From JAZKGA01 sp040386235 (lineage in GTDB: Bacteria; Pseudomonadota; Alphaproteobacteria; Micavibrionales; Micavibrionaceae): 64,000 bases of DNA. The DNA lies in contig JAZKGA010000001.1 in the NCBI GenBank assembly GCA_040386235.1, positions 310,001 through 374,000 of the forward strand, in the 5' to 3' direction. The position numbers and the translations under genes were made by a program. Shown piece by piece: positions 8,089 through 17,144 of this stretch. Positions within the stretch are counted from its first letter, which is position 1; every line of letters starts with the position of its first letter. The notes beneath the pieces are model-generated. The model saw only the letters and a program-made list of their open reading frames with translations, ran no database searches and was not told the origin of the DNA.

Positions 8089-8126
8089 AGGTTTAGTATA
8101 AGCGGAATTAACGCGACTGGCTATGC

Positions 8127-9434
8127 TTAAGTCGCGTCATCGGTGATCGTTGCGCCGCGTGACTGGTTGTGTGCGAATTGCAGCGTCACATGCTGGCCTG
8201 TCCGCAATGCATCCGCATGCGTGACTGGCTGCCCCGCCCCATCGCGCACAAGCGCAAATCCGCGCGCCAGGACCGATTCAACCGACAAGGTCGAAAGCAC
8301 ACGCAACAATCCAGACAGGCGCAAAGCGGCATGATCCAAAGCAAGGCGGGGGTGCGGCAAACGGGCGGATAGAACTGCCAGGCGTGACACCGCCTCTTGC
8401 CTGTTTTGCCGCAAGGCCAAAGGCAAGCGTGCGGTCAGCGTATCCAATGCCTGGGTGCGATTTTCAAACAGGCGGGCGGGCGATTGCAAGGATTGATGCA
8501 GTGGCTGCAGGCGTAATTGCGCCTCGCGGATCATACGACGCAGCGCCTGGCTTAATTGCATGTGCCGTGCATCCAGCGCCGCCAGCCATTCATCGCGCCG
8601 TGGCACCGCCATTTCCGCGGCCGCCGTTGGGGTCGGGGCCCGCTGGTCCGCCACGTAATCAATCAATGTCGTATCCGTTTCATGGCCAATGGCAGAGATA
8701 ACAGGGATAGGGCAATCTGCCACCGCACGGACAACTGATTCCGCGTTAAACGGCATTAAATCTTCCAAAGACCCGCCACCGCGCGCCACAATCAACACAT
8801 CCGGCCGACGTATGGGCCCGGTCAGCGACATCGTCGAAAAACCGCGAATGGCAGCTGTAATTTCCGCCTCGGCACTTTCCCCCTGCACCCGGACCGGCCA
8901 CAGCAATACATGCGCGGGGCAGCGTTCTTGCAACCGGTGCAGAATGTCTTTAATGACGGCACCGGTGGGGGACGTGATGATCCCGATCACTTGCGGCAAA
9001 ACAGGCAGTGGTTTTTTGCGGTCGACGTTAAATAGCCCTTCTGCCGCCAGGGCCTGCTTTCGCCGTTCCAGCATTTGCAGCAACGCGCCCTGTCCCGCCA
9101 GTTCCATCGTTTCAACCACCAGTTGATAATTTGATCGCGCCGGATAAGTTGTAATCCGTCCCGTACAAATCACCTCTAACCCCTCCTCCGGTCGGATTGC
9201 CAGACGGGCCAAGCTGGTGCGCCAGCAGATCATATTAATGACTGCGTTTTCATCTTTTAAATCTGAGTACAAATGGCCAGAAGAATGAATTTTTATGCGG
9301 GATAATTCGCCGCGCACACGCACAGTTGAAAACCCCGTTTCCAGATGTTTCTTGATGCCCAACGCCAGGTCGGAAACGGTCAGTTCCAACAGCGGCGTAT
9401 CCTGTGGCGGTGCATCAAACAAATCGGCAGTCAT
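8127..9434 (-). CDS. xseA: exodeoxyribonuclease VII large subunit
   Basis: 435 aa. The N-terminal OB fold (residues 15-115, including VRGELSRIKIHSSGHLYSDL) is followed by the nuclease core with SPTGAVIKDILHR, VARGGGSLEDL and the SAIGHETD…D-Y-VAD-R-APTPTAAAE segment. These are family hallmarks, and the tail is a coiled-coil-rich helical region. With XseB (not in the window) it degrades single-stranded DNA to oligonucleotides. Divergent from putA, with only 39 bp between the two start codons. Confidence 0.96.
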   Translation of the reverse strand: MTADLFDAPPQDTPLLELTVSDLALGIKKHLETGFSTVRVRGELSRIKIHSSGHLYSDLKDENAVINMICWRTSLARLAIRPEEGLEVICTGRITTYPARSNYQLVVETMELAGQGALLQMLERRKQALAAEGLFNVDRKKPLPVLPQVIGIITSPTGAVIKDILHRLQERCPAHVLLWPVRVQGESAEAEITAAIRGFSTMSLTGPIRRPDVLIVARGGGSLEDLMPFNAESVVRAVADCPIPVISAIGHETDTTLIDYVADQRAPTPTAAAEMAVPRRDEWLAALDARHMQLSQALRRMIREAQLRLQPLHQSLQSPARLFENRTQALDTLTARLPLALRQNRQEAVSRLAVLSARLPHPRLALDHAALRLSGLLRVLSTLSVESVLARGFALVRDGAGQPVTHADALRTGQHVTLQFAHNQSRGATITDDAT

Positions 9435-9473
9435 GGTTATTCCACCTGACCATATCTATGTTACTGTGTAAAC

Positions 9474-12400
9474 ATGTCTGCACTGTCTGATTTATTTTTG
9501 GCTGATGAAGCCACCACCGTTGATGCCCTGATCCAGTCCTTAAACTGGACACCTGATCGTCATGCCCAAGCCAAGGGAACAGCAACGGCCCTTGTAACCC
9601 ACGTCCGGCAAGAGAAAACCAGCCTGGGGGCGCTGCAGAATTTCTTGCAGCAATTCTCACTGGATACCGATGAAGGCCTGGCATTAATGACGCTGGCCGA
9701 GGCCTTGCTGCGCACCCCTGACAGTGTAACCGCCAATGCCCTGATCGCCGATAAGGTGACCAGTGCGCAATGGCGCGACATGCCGCAAAATGTCGATGAC
9801 TGGGTTGTCCGGCTGGCCGGCACGGGGCTGTCATTATCGCGCAAAACGCTCGACTCCCTGCTCGGCAAGCTGGGGGCGCCGGTGATCCGCACCGCATTGC
9901 GTCAGGCCGTTTTGTTTATGGGTAGCCAATTCATTCTGGGGAAAGACAGCGATGATGCGATTGCGGCTGCAAAGCCGTTTGAGGCGCAAGGATATCGCAT
10001 GTCTTACGACATGCTGGGGGAAGGCGCCCGCACCTGGCAGGATGCCGACAAATATCTGCAAAGCTATGAAGCCTTAATTCACGCACTGGCCACAGCCTAT
10101 CCGGTCGGTGGCAGCATCCAGACGCGCCCAACTCTATCCGTTAAACTATCGGCCCTGCACCCGCGTTACGAATTCGCCCAAAGTGAAACATGTGTGCCTG
10201 AGATGGTCGCACGGTTGTTGCACCTGTCCCGTCGTGCAGCGACCGCCAACGTGACCTTGACAGTGGATGCCGAAGAAGCCGCACGCCTTGAAACATCGCT
10301 TGAGATTATGCACCAGGTCCATGCCGCGCCGGAATTGGGCGACTGGGAAGGGTTTGGCATGGCCATCCAGGCCTATGATAAACGCGCCGGCGCCGTGGTG
10401 CGTGAGGTGATTGACTGGACACATGCCCATCGCCGGCGGCTGACGCCCCGTTTGGTCAAGGGCGCCTACTGGGATTCTGAAATTAAAACCGCCCACGTAA
10501 ACGGACTGCAAGACTATCCGGTTTTTAGCCGCAAAGTGAACACGGATGTCAGTTATCTGGCCTGCGCCCAGATGATGCTGGCGGCACGGGATACAGTATG
10601 GTGCCTGTTCGGGACACATAATGCCTATACCGCCGCCGCCTTGATAAACATGGCCGGGCCAGATCGGTCGCGCATGGAATTCCAACGCTTGCATGGCATG
10701 GGTGAGGCATTGCACACCCATATTCTTCAAGATTACAACATTCCTGCCAGCATCTATGCGCCCGTCGGGCCGTATCATGACCTGTTGCCCTATCTGGTCC
10801 GCCGCATGCTGGAAAACGGGGCCAACAGCTCGTTCGTCAATCAGCTGTATAATCCCGCCATCACGATCGACAGCGTGACCCAGGACCCGGTCGCAATGGC
10901 CCAGGCACGCCCGACACGACGACACGCACAATTACCGTTGCCAGCGGACATATACGGGCCGTCACGGCAAAATGCGGCGGGACTGGCCTTATATGCGCCA
11001 ACCCATTTACGTGGTTTACAGGCCCTTATTCGCAACCCCGGCAAACAGGCGCCGGTCGGGCGCGCCATTATCAATGGCCGGGACGTACAGGGCGGACAGC
11101 CTCGCACAGTCCACAATCCATCGGATGTGAACCACAGTATTGGGACAGTATATGATGCTGTGCCCGAAATGGTGGATATCGCCATGGAAACTGTGTGTCA
11201 CGGTCAGGTCAATTGGGCACGTACGGACGTACGGCAACGTGCAGCGATCTTGCGCCGCTTTGCGGATAACCTGGAACGCAGCCGCGATGAATGGATTGTC
11301 CTGTTGGGGCAAGAGGCCGGAAAAACAATCCCCGATGCGGTTGCTGAAATTCGCGAGGCGGTCGATTTTTGCCGTTATTACGCCGCGCAGGCTGAGGCAC
11401 ATTTTGATACGACCGGCCAAATTATGCCCGGACCGACGGGGGAACGTAATACGTTGCGCTTACGTCCACGTGGTGTTTTCGTCTGTATCAGCCCGTGGAA
11501 TTTCCCGCTGGCGATTTTCATTGGACAGGTCAGCGCAGCGCTGGCCGTCGGCAATACCGTCCTGGCCAAACCGGCGGAACAAACCCCGCTGATTGCTTAT
11601 CGCGCTGTTAAAATGCTGCTTGAGGCGGGCGTTCCAGCGGACGCAATCGCCCTGTTGCCGGGCGGTGGCGACATCGGCGCAGCCGCCGTGATGCACCCAG
11701 ATGTGGCCGGCGTCGCCTTTACCGGATCGACCGACGTGGCCCGCAAAATCAATCGCAGCCTGGCCAGTAAAGATGGGCCTATTGTCCCGTTTATTGCCGA
11801 AACAGGCGGCCTGAACGCCATGATTGTTGACAGCACCGCCCTGCCGGAACAAGTCGCAGACAGCGTCATTCAAAGTGCGTTCGGTTCCGCCGGGCAGCGT
11901 TGCAGTGCCTTACGTATCCTGGCATTGCAAGACGATATTGCCGATCGCGTAATGCCTTTATTACATGGCATGATGGCGACGTTGCGTGTGGGGAACCCCC
12001 TGGACCTCAGCACCGATATTGGCCCGGTCATTGACGGTGACGCATTGAAAATGTTGCAGGATTATACGTGTCACATGGCGGCCCATGTGCCGGTATTGGC
12101 ACAATCGCCCTTAAGCGAAACGGTTGCGCGCAGCGGGTATTACTTCGCCCCTGTTATGTTGGAAATTCCAGGTATCGCAGCAGTCACCCATGAAGTTTTC
12201 GGGCCCATCCTGCATGTCATGCGGTATCGCGCCACAGATCGCGCATCTGTAATCGCCCAGTTAAATGCCACCGGATATGGCCTGACATTCGGCGTACAGA
12301 CACGGATCAGCCAAGTGATACAGGAGGTCAGCGACACCGTCACAGCCGGCAATATATATATTAATCGCAGCATAATCGGCGCGGTCGTTGGCGTACAACC

Positions 12401-12581
12401 GTTCGGAGGCCAGGGATTATCGGGCACCGGACCAAAGGCGGGTGGCCCGCATTATTTACCCCGCTTCGCAACGGAACAGACAATTACGATCAATACCGCA
12501 GCAACCGGTGGGAATTTGGACCTTATAAGCCTGGCGGATGAGGATGTGACGGAGAATGAGGCAAAAACCCTGATATCTTAG
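9474..12581 (+). CDS. putA: bifunctional proline dehydrogenase / L-glutamate-gamma-semialdehyde dehydrogenase
   Basis: 1035 aa. The N-terminal FAD-dependent proline dehydrogenase barrel (about 60-450) shows SYDMLGEGART, the LSALHPRYE strand and the RLVKGAYWD motif. The NAD-dependent aldehyde dehydrogenase (about 540-1000) has FTGSTDVAR, an E-TGG-N segment and the catalytic Cys near residue 810 in GQRCSALR. It oxidises proline to glutamate with channelling of P5C. The length fits a minimal PutA without the ribbon-helix-helix repressor domain of enterobacterial PutA, so it should be purely catalytic. The 3' end overlaps the convergent gene by 59 bp. Confidence 0.97.
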   Translation: MSALSDLFLADEATTVDALIQSLNWTPDRHAQAKGTATALVTHVRQEKTSLGALQNFLQQFSLDTDEGLALMTLAEALLRTPDSVTANALIADKVTSAQWRDMPQNVDDWVVRLAGTGLSLSRKTLDSLLGKLGAPVIRTALRQAVLFMGSQFILGKDSDDAIAAAKPFEAQGYRMSYDMLGEGARTWQDADKYLQSYEALIHALATAYPVGGSIQTRPTLSVKLSALHPRYEFAQSETCVPEMVARLLHLSRRAATANVTLTVDAEEAARLETSLEIMHQVHAAPELGDWEGFGMAIQAYDKRAGAVVREVIDWTHAHRRRLTPRLVKGAYWDSEIKTAHVNGLQDYPVFSRKVNTDVSYLACAQMMLAARDTVWCLFGTHNAYTAAALINMAGPDRSRMEFQRLHGMGEALHTHILQDYNIPASIYAPVGPYHDLLPYLVRRMLENGANSSFVNQLYNPAITIDSVTQDPVAMAQARPTRRHAQLPLPADIYGPSRQNAAGLALYAPTHLRGLQALIRNPGKQAPVGRAIINGRDVQGGQPRTVHNPSDVNHSIGTVYDAVPEMVDIAMETVCHGQVNWARTDVRQRAAILRRFADNLERSRDEWIVLLGQEAGKTIPDAVAEIREAVDFCRYYAAQAEAHFDTTGQIMPGPTGERNTLRLRPRGVFVCISPWNFPLAIFIGQVSAALAVGNTVLAKPAEQTPLIAYRAVKMLLEAGVPADAIALLPGGGDIGAAAVMHPDVAGVAFTGSTDVARKINRSLASKDGPIVPFIAETGGLNAMIVDSTALPEQVADSVIQSAFGSAGQRCSALRILALQDDIADRVMPLLHGMMATLRVGNPLDLSTDIGPVIDGDALKMLQDYTCHMAAHVPVLAQSPLSETVARSGYYFAPVMLEIPGIAAVTHEVFGPILHVMRYRATDRASVIAQLNATGYGLTFGVQTRISQVIQEVSDTVTAGNIYINRSIIGAVVGVQPFGGQGLSGTGPKAGGPHYLPRFATEQTITINTAATGGNLDLISLADEDVTENEAKTLIS

Positions 12582-13281
12582 GGCGACGGGGATTGACATT
12601 TTCAAGCGCAGAATGCCAGCGGGACAGTGTGGTCGCCTGGGTTAAGAAATCGACAGCAAGACCCGCAGATATTGACAGCGTATTTTCATCCACCACTTTA
12701 CCTTCACGGCGAGAATGGACGAAATCGGCGATCAAAGGTAAGATATCATCGACCGCCGTTGTAAAACTGGCATGCAGTTTTTCACACAGATAAGAGGCAG
12801 CGGTGATGCCGTTGGACTGATCCGCCTTACGATCCTGCAACCATGGAAAGCCATTTACAAGGCTCGTATGGCCTTGACGCAACGTATCCATGTCAATGTC
12901 CATATAAGCGTGATAGTTGATCTTAAGCGTCCGGATACTGCGATCAATTACACAAAGACTGTCACCCCGCATCTGATCCCATATTGAGGGTGCGGGTTCT
13001 TTAACCGCCTGACCCATCCCTGCTTTCCGTACCAGTGCATCTATTTGCAGCATTTCAACCGCCACTGATCCTAATTTAAGCCAATTCCTGGCATTCACGG
13101 CCATTAAATCTGCGGCACGATCAAAGGGAGCGCGGTGTCTTACACCCATCAAACCTTGATGGGGTCGATAGTAGTCGGCCAGCAGCCGTGTGTCGTCTTG
13201 GCGCAAATAAAGGTCCCAGAAAGCCGCTTCCTGTTTTGCGTGTTCATCCTTAGCGGCACTGTAAATCGTAAATCGTGTCAT
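12523..13281 (-). CDS. hypothetical protein, tandem paralog family member A (252 aa)
   Basis: The ATG at 13281 overlaps the stop of the upstream gene (ATGA), showing coupling; an in-frame extension of 23 codons into that gene is unlikely. All-helical soluble protein. By eye it shares an outline with its two upstream neighbours: an N-terminal Y/F-x(9-10)-L…Y-x-P element (here LLADYYRPHQG), two long helices with Ala/Met, and a C-terminal helix ending in a W-R/H motif (LSRWHSA). The 3' end runs 59 bp into putA on the other strand. No known family recognised. Confidence 0.65.
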   Translation of the reverse strand: MTRFTIYSAAKDEHAKQEAAFWDLYLRQDDTRLLADYYRPHQGLMGVRHRAPFDRAADLMAVNARNWLKLGSVAVEMLQIDALVRKAGMGQAVKEPAPSIWDQMRGDSLCVIDRSIRTLKINYHAYMDIDMDTLRQGHTSLVNGFPWLQDRKADQSNGITAASYLCEKLHASFTTAVDDILPLIADFVHSRREGKVVDENTLSISAGLAVDFLTQATTLSRWHSALENVNPRRPKISGFLPHSPSHPHPPGL

Positions 13282-13982
13282 GATGGCTTCCACTGAAATG
13301 CGGGTGGCAACGTAGGCGTATCCTGCGACGCATGATATGTGTCGCGCCACGCGATTGCCTGTGTTATGTGATTTCCCAGCACAGTGGTCTGCCGCAGAAT
13401 ACTTGGTCTGACATTTACATCATTTTTGTATGCGGCCAGTAGCATGAGATGCGCATCAATCTGTTCAACCGCGCGGCACACGACCGTTTCAGACAGTGCA
13501 ATCAGTGTTGCAAACGGATCTTCCGCTGTCTGTAAGACCTGTGGCAGATTAACAGACATGATTTCACCAATACCGTCGCACCAGGCCTGTGCTTCTGTGG
13601 CAATTTTCCGCGAATGCTCTACCTCAGCCAATTTATCCTGCGGCATATCAGCAGGCATAATGATACCGCCAGCTTGGGCACATTTACAAAACGCGTCTTT
13701 CCAATTCATGGTTTGAATATCCAAAAAGGCATCCGCAAAGCAATGCGCAATTACGGCAATTTCATGACAAGCACGGGCCCGCTCTCTTCCCGCGTCAACG
13801 TTACATGTCCCGACATGCGCCTTTACTTCGTAGATGGCAAAATCAGAAATGGCGGGTCCATATCGCTGCTCTAATAATTTGTCTCGACCCCAATTAATCG
13901 TCGCTATTACATCCCGCTGCCTATTATACGCCGCCAACGCAGTGTCGTAAGAAGAATAACGGGGTGTTTGAAGGGTTGGCAT
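13278..13982 (-). CDS. hypothetical protein, tandem paralog family member B (234 aa)
   Basis: Start ATG with AAGGAG 6 bases upstream. An all-helical protein with several Cys residues (about residues 60, 71, 82, 99, 101) and the same outline as members A and C: LLEQRYGPA near residue 40, long helices, and a final helix with ITQAIAWRDTY. Transcribed from its own promoter at 14008-14036, with member A as second gene of the operon. It is a cytoplasmic-type protein with no signal peptide. Function unknown. Confidence 0.68.
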   Translation of the reverse strand: MPTLQTPRYSSYDTALAAYNRQRDVIATINWGRDKLLEQRYGPAISDFAIYEVKAHVGTCNVDAGRERARACHEIAVIAHCFADAFLDIQTMNWKDAFCKCAQAGGIIMPADMPQDKLAEVEHSRKIATEAQAWCDGIGEIMSVNLPQVLQTAEDPFATLIALSETVVCRAVEQIDAHLMLLAAYKNDVNVRPSILRQTTVLGNHITQAIAWRDTYHASQDTPTLPPAFQWKPS

Positions 13983-14007
13983 ATATGCTCCTTGGAGGTC
14001 GTCCTCA

Positions 14008-14036
14008 GATATACCCTTACGTTACGTAAATGTCAA
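14008..14036 (-). promoter_or_regulatory. sigma70 promoter with palindromic operator
   Basis: On the minus strand TTGACA, a 17-base spacer and TATATC. The spacer contains the perfect interrupted palindrome TTACGT-A-ACGTAA (14017-14029), exactly where a repressor would block RNA polymerase. The -35 box overlaps the TGA stop of member C. It should drive the B-A gene pair. Confidence 0.7.
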
Positions 14037-14722
14037 CACATTCGCGCGACAGGCTTGGTGCCCTGCCCGGTTGCAATGTCGCGCCAAGATTTGAGTGTGT
14101 CGATATCATCTGCATACACGGAAACCAGCTGACGTAAGTTTGCGATACTCTTTTGCATCGACGGCGCGCCTGGTGCTAAGCCCGCGTGGTCAAATCCCAT
14201 TCTATACAGTTCAGTTTCAACCGCTGCGACGATCTCGGCGATGGTGTCTTCGCATGCTTGGCCCAATGTGTCGAAAAGGTCACCCTTTTCAGGGGTGCCG
14301 ATGTGTCCCTTCTCAAGCGTGTTGTACTGTACGCGCAGGATATTACCGTTGCGATCGTCCTCATATTTCTCAATACACTCTAAGGCACGGTCTGCGGCCA
14401 CGTTTATCATATCTTCTTGCTGCGCGGCCATCGGGAACGAAAACGGCAAATCTGGTAAAGATGACGATGTTTGCCCCAGCTGTAATCCTATGCGCCATAC
14501 CTGCATATATGAGATGGCCTGCGACCGCGACCGCTCAATCGCCGCTGCATCCCAGGCCTGCTTACAGGTCTGTCGCCGATAACAACTGTTAAAAGGGGCG
14601 ACATAATGCATCGCGAAGACACTATTATTCCCCTGGTACAGCCAATCTAAGGCCATCCTTTGAAAGGAAAAATACTTATCTACCTGTGCCGTTTGACGGG
14701 AAGCGCGAACAAGAGTTACCAT
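14033..14722 (-). CDS. hypothetical protein, tandem paralog family member C (229 aa)
   Basis: The start at 14722 was chosen because the longer frame runs through tadA. A helical protein with a Y/F-rich N-terminus (SFQRMALDWLYQGNN), the Y-V-A-P element (AMHYVAPFNS), long helices and a final DTLKSWRDIA motif like members A and B. A possible TTGACG-17-TACATA promoter ends only 7 bases before the ATG, which would give a leaderless or nearly leaderless mRNA. Read-through from tadA, 37 bp upstream on the same strand, is the alternative. Function unknown. Confidence 0.63.
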   Translation of the reverse strand: MVTLVRASRQTAQVDKYFSFQRMALDWLYQGNNSVFAMHYVAPFNSCYRRQTCKQAWDAAAIERSRSQAISYMQVWRIGLQLGQTSSSLPDLPFSFPMAAQQEDMINVAADRALECIEKYEDDRNGNILRVQYNTLEKGHIGTPEKGDLFDTLGQACEDTIAEIVAAVETELYRMGFDHAGLAPGAPSMQKSIANLRQLVSVYADDIDTLKSWRDIATGQGTKPVARMC

Positions 14723-14728
14723 ATTCTC

Positions 14729-14757
14729 TATGTAAATAAACTTTGGTTTGTCGTCAA
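14729..14757 (-). promoter_or_regulatory. possible promoter of paralog C
   Basis: On the minus strand TTGACG and TACATA are separated by 17 bases and begin 2 bp after the tadA stop codon. The predicted start of transcription falls at or next to the ATG of the following gene. Confidence 0.4.
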
Positions 14758-14759
14758 GG

Positions 14760-15212
14760 TTATCTTTTCGATAAGAAAAACGTGGACAAAAGTGTGCCGC
14801 AGATATCGCCCAAGACACCACTGACCACTTCAGGCTTATGATGCAATTGCGGATGCGTGTATAAACACGGCCCCTGTCCAATCCCGCCTGATTTCGGATC
14901 ATGGGCACCGTAAATGACGCGGCGGATGCGTGCAAAACTTAACACGGCTGCACACATCGCGCAGGGTTCCAGCGTAACATATAAATCATGGTCAGGAATG
15001 CGCTGTACCCCCAGCGCGGCACAGCGTTCGCGGATCACCAGCATTTCGGCATGGGATGACGGGTCAGATAATGCGCGGGTTCGGTTGCCCGCACGGGCCA
15101 CGATATCGCCGCTGGCGACATCCACCAGCACCGCGCCGATCGGGACCTCGTCGCGTGCCGCAGCGGCCTCAGCCTCACGCAACGCTTCACGCATATATAT
15201 CGTTTCATCCAT
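14760..15212 (-). CDS. tadA: tRNA-specific adenosine deaminase TadA
   Basis: 150 aa. The cytidine-deaminase fold has the zinc site His54-Ala-Glu56 (HAEM) and PCAMC (Cys84/Cys87), with Glu56 as proton shuttle. It converts A34 to inosine in tRNA-Arg(ACG), which is needed to read CGN codons. The start at 15212 gives the usual N-terminus (ETIYMREALREAE); upstream in-frame codons overlap the rsmD region on the other strand. Divergent from rsmD. Confidence 0.95.
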   Translation of the reverse strand: MDETIYMREALREAEAAAARDEVPIGAVLVDVASGDIVARAGNRTRALSDPSSHAEMLVIRERCAALGVQRIPDHDLYVTLEPCAMCAAVLSFARIRRVIYGAHDPKSGGIGQGPCLYTHPQLHHKPEVVSGVLGDICGTLLSTFFLSKR

Positions 15213-15264
15213 CGAATTAGTGTACGCTGTGCCGGCAATCGCAGCAATACGGAAGGGACGGCAA

Positions 15265-15819
15265 ATGCGTATCACGGCAGGAAAATGGCGCAGCCGCGTT
15301 TTACAAAGTCCCGACGATGATCGCGTCCGTCCGACCGCCGATAAGGTGCGCCAGGCCGCCTTTAATACACTGCACAGCCGGGTAGGCTCTTTTGCAGACA
15401 CCCATGTCCTTGATCTTTTTTGCGGCAGCGGCATCATGGCGCTTGAGGCCTTGTCCCGCGGTGCTGAGACTGCGCTGGCCGTCGACTCTCATCCCCACTC
15501 AATTGAATTAACCCAGCGCAATGCGACAGTCGTTGCGGCACCTTTGACAACCTTGCGCGTTAATATCAAGGATTTACCACCGCGCCCGGACTCAACGCCG
15601 CCCTTTGACATTGCGTTTGCCGACCCGCCTTATCAACAAAATTTAGGGGCAGGGGTTTTAGTCAGCCTGGCCTCAGGCAAATGGCTACAGGATCAGGCAT
15701 GGGTCGTGGTGGAAACCGAAGCCGGGCTGGACCTGGACATTCCACCTGAATTTACCCTTGATGCCACCAAAACCTATGGCAAGACGACGCTCTGGTTTTT
15801 ACAATTCCACGCCCTATAA
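15265..15819 (+). CDS. rsmD: 16S rRNA (guanine(966)-N2)-methyltransferase RsmD
   Basis: 184 aa. Begins MRITAGKWRSR with the VRPTADKVRQAAFNTL segment, the SAM-binding motif LDLFCGSGIMALEALSRGA and the catalytic DPPY in FADPPYQQN, all RsmD hallmarks. It methylates the N2 of G966 in the 30S subunit. Start at 15265 after GGAAGGGA. Divergent from tadA, with cytochrome b561 33 bp downstream. Confidence 0.95.
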   Translation: MRITAGKWRSRVLQSPDDDRVRPTADKVRQAAFNTLHSRVGSFADTHVLDLFCGSGIMALEALSRGAETALAVDSHPHSIELTQRNATVVAAPLTTLRVNIKDLPPRPDSTPPFDIAFADPPYQQNLGAGVLVSLASGKWLQDQAWVVVETEAGLDLDIPPEFTLDATKTYGKTTLWFLQFHAL

Positions 15820-15851
15820 TTCCAACAACGCCATATCAAAAGGACACCGTC

Positions 15852-16424
15852 ATGACGGATCATTATACCCTGCCGCATCAGATATTACATTGGCTGATCG
15901 GCCTATTGATTATCGCCCTCTTATGTGTCGGTCTTTACATGACAGATTTACCCGCCACCCCAGACAAATTCGCGATTTACGGGCTGCATAAAGCTTTCGG
16001 CATGACTGTGCTGGGGCTTGTTATTTTGCGGGTTTTTACGCGCCTGGCCATGCCTGTCCCGCCCCCATTGGCCAGCCACGCCACCTGGGAAATAACCCTG
16101 GCACGCATCACTCATGCGACGCTTTACCTGGCGATGATTTTGATGCCTTTGTCCGGCTGGGCGATGTCGTCGGCTGGCGGCCATCCGGTATCGTGGTTCG
16201 GCTTAACCGTCCCGCCTTTGGTGGGGGAGAATAAGGAATTGGGTCAATTTATGCGCAGCGCGCATAGCACCATAGCTTACACCCTGATCGGTGCCATTGC
16301 ATTACACGTTGCAGGTGTTATCAAGCATGTGGTTATCGACCGGGACCGCACCTTATCGCGGATGGTGCCGGGGATGGCACATAAAAAAGACGGCAATTGC
16401 ACCACCTGCCAGGGCGGCAATTAA
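15852..16424 (+). CDS. cytochrome b561 family protein
   Basis: 190 aa with four predicted membrane helices (about 10-30, 42-62, 84-104 and 140-162). Heme-ligand-type His residues lie in helices 1, 2 and 4: LPHQILHW, YGLHKAFG and ALHVAGVIKHV. This is a prokaryotic b561/YodB-type quinol-oxidising membrane cytochrome. The C-terminus has a small Cys pair (NCTTCQ), unusual but not interpretable. An RBS-like AAAGGA precedes the ATG. Confidence 0.9.
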   Translation: MTDHYTLPHQILHWLIGLLIIALLCVGLYMTDLPATPDKFAIYGLHKAFGMTVLGLVILRVFTRLAMPVPPPLASHATWEITLARITHATLYLAMILMPLSGWAMSSAGGHPVSWFGLTVPPLVGENKELGQFMRSAHSTIAYTLIGAIALHVAGVIKHVVIDRDRTLSRMVPGMAHKKDGNCTTCQGGN

Positions 16425-16457
16425 AACACCCCCTGTTCATTTTCGGCGGGATTCAGT

Positions 16458-17138
16458 ATGATAGGCGCCATGCGCGTCTTATATCATCTTTGGATTCATC
16501 CCTTTTCCCGAAAGGTTCGGGTCGTTCTGGCTGAAAAAGGGCTGGATTTCGATCTGCGCATTGAAAAAATCTGGGAAAGGCGGACGGAATTTCTGGCGCT
16601 GAACCCTGCCGGTGATGTGCCTGTTTTAATCGAACCCGACGGCACCACCCTGGCCAACAGCGCAGTGATCAGTGAGTATCTGGAGGAGGTTTATCCCGCC
16701 ATCAGCCTGCTTGGGTCCGATCCGGTACAACGCGCCGAAGTCCGCCGCCTGGTCGGATGGTTCGATGTGAAATTCAACCGTGAGGTCACGGATAATCTGG
16801 TCGGCGAAAAGCTGATGAAGCGGTTCTTGAAATTCGGTGAGCCGCACGGCCCCTCCATTCGCGCCGGTCATGCAAATATTCATTACCATTTGGATTATAT
16901 CGGCTTTTTGACTGAACGCCGAAACTGGCTGGCCGGCGACGCGTTTTCACTGGCCGATATCGCCGCCGCCGCGCATTTATCAGCCGTGGATTATATCGGC
17001 GATGTGCCGTGGGAAGCCCACCCGCAGGCGCGTGACTGGTATGCCCGCGTAAAATCCCGGCCTTCTTTCAGGCCCTTATTGGACGACCGCGTTCCGGGTA
17101 TTTCCCCTTCCAGCCACTATGACAACGCCGATTTTTAA
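16458..17138 (+). CDS. glutathione S-transferase family protein
   Basis: 226 aa. The N-terminal thioredoxin-like GST domain begins YHLWIHPFSRKVRVVLAEKGL, with the usual cis-Pro (VPVLIEPDG) and E-S-type glutathione segment (ANSAVISEYLEE). The C-terminal helical domain has the N-capping D motif (AGDAFSLADIAAAAHLS). A start 4 codons later (MRVLYH) is equally possible. Substrate unknown. The following SDR gene is 6 bp away, so the two are probably cotranscribed. Confidence 0.9.
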   Translation: MIGAMRVLYHLWIHPFSRKVRVVLAEKGLDFDLRIEKIWERRTEFLALNPAGDVPVLIEPDGTTLANSAVISEYLEEVYPAISLLGSDPVQRAEVRRLVGWFDVKFNREVTDNLVGEKLMKRFLKFGEPHGPSIRAGHANIHYHLDYIGFLTERRNWLAGDAFSLADIAAAAHLSAVDYIGDVPWEAHPQARDWYARVKSRPSFRPLLDDRVPGISPSSHYDNADF

Positions 17139-17144
17139 GACATC

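Noticed and set aside
12523..14722. The three paralogs as a toxin-antitoxin or defence system
   Set aside because: None shows a nuclease, methyltransferase, ATPase or antitoxin motif, so only a paralog family of unknown function can be claimed.
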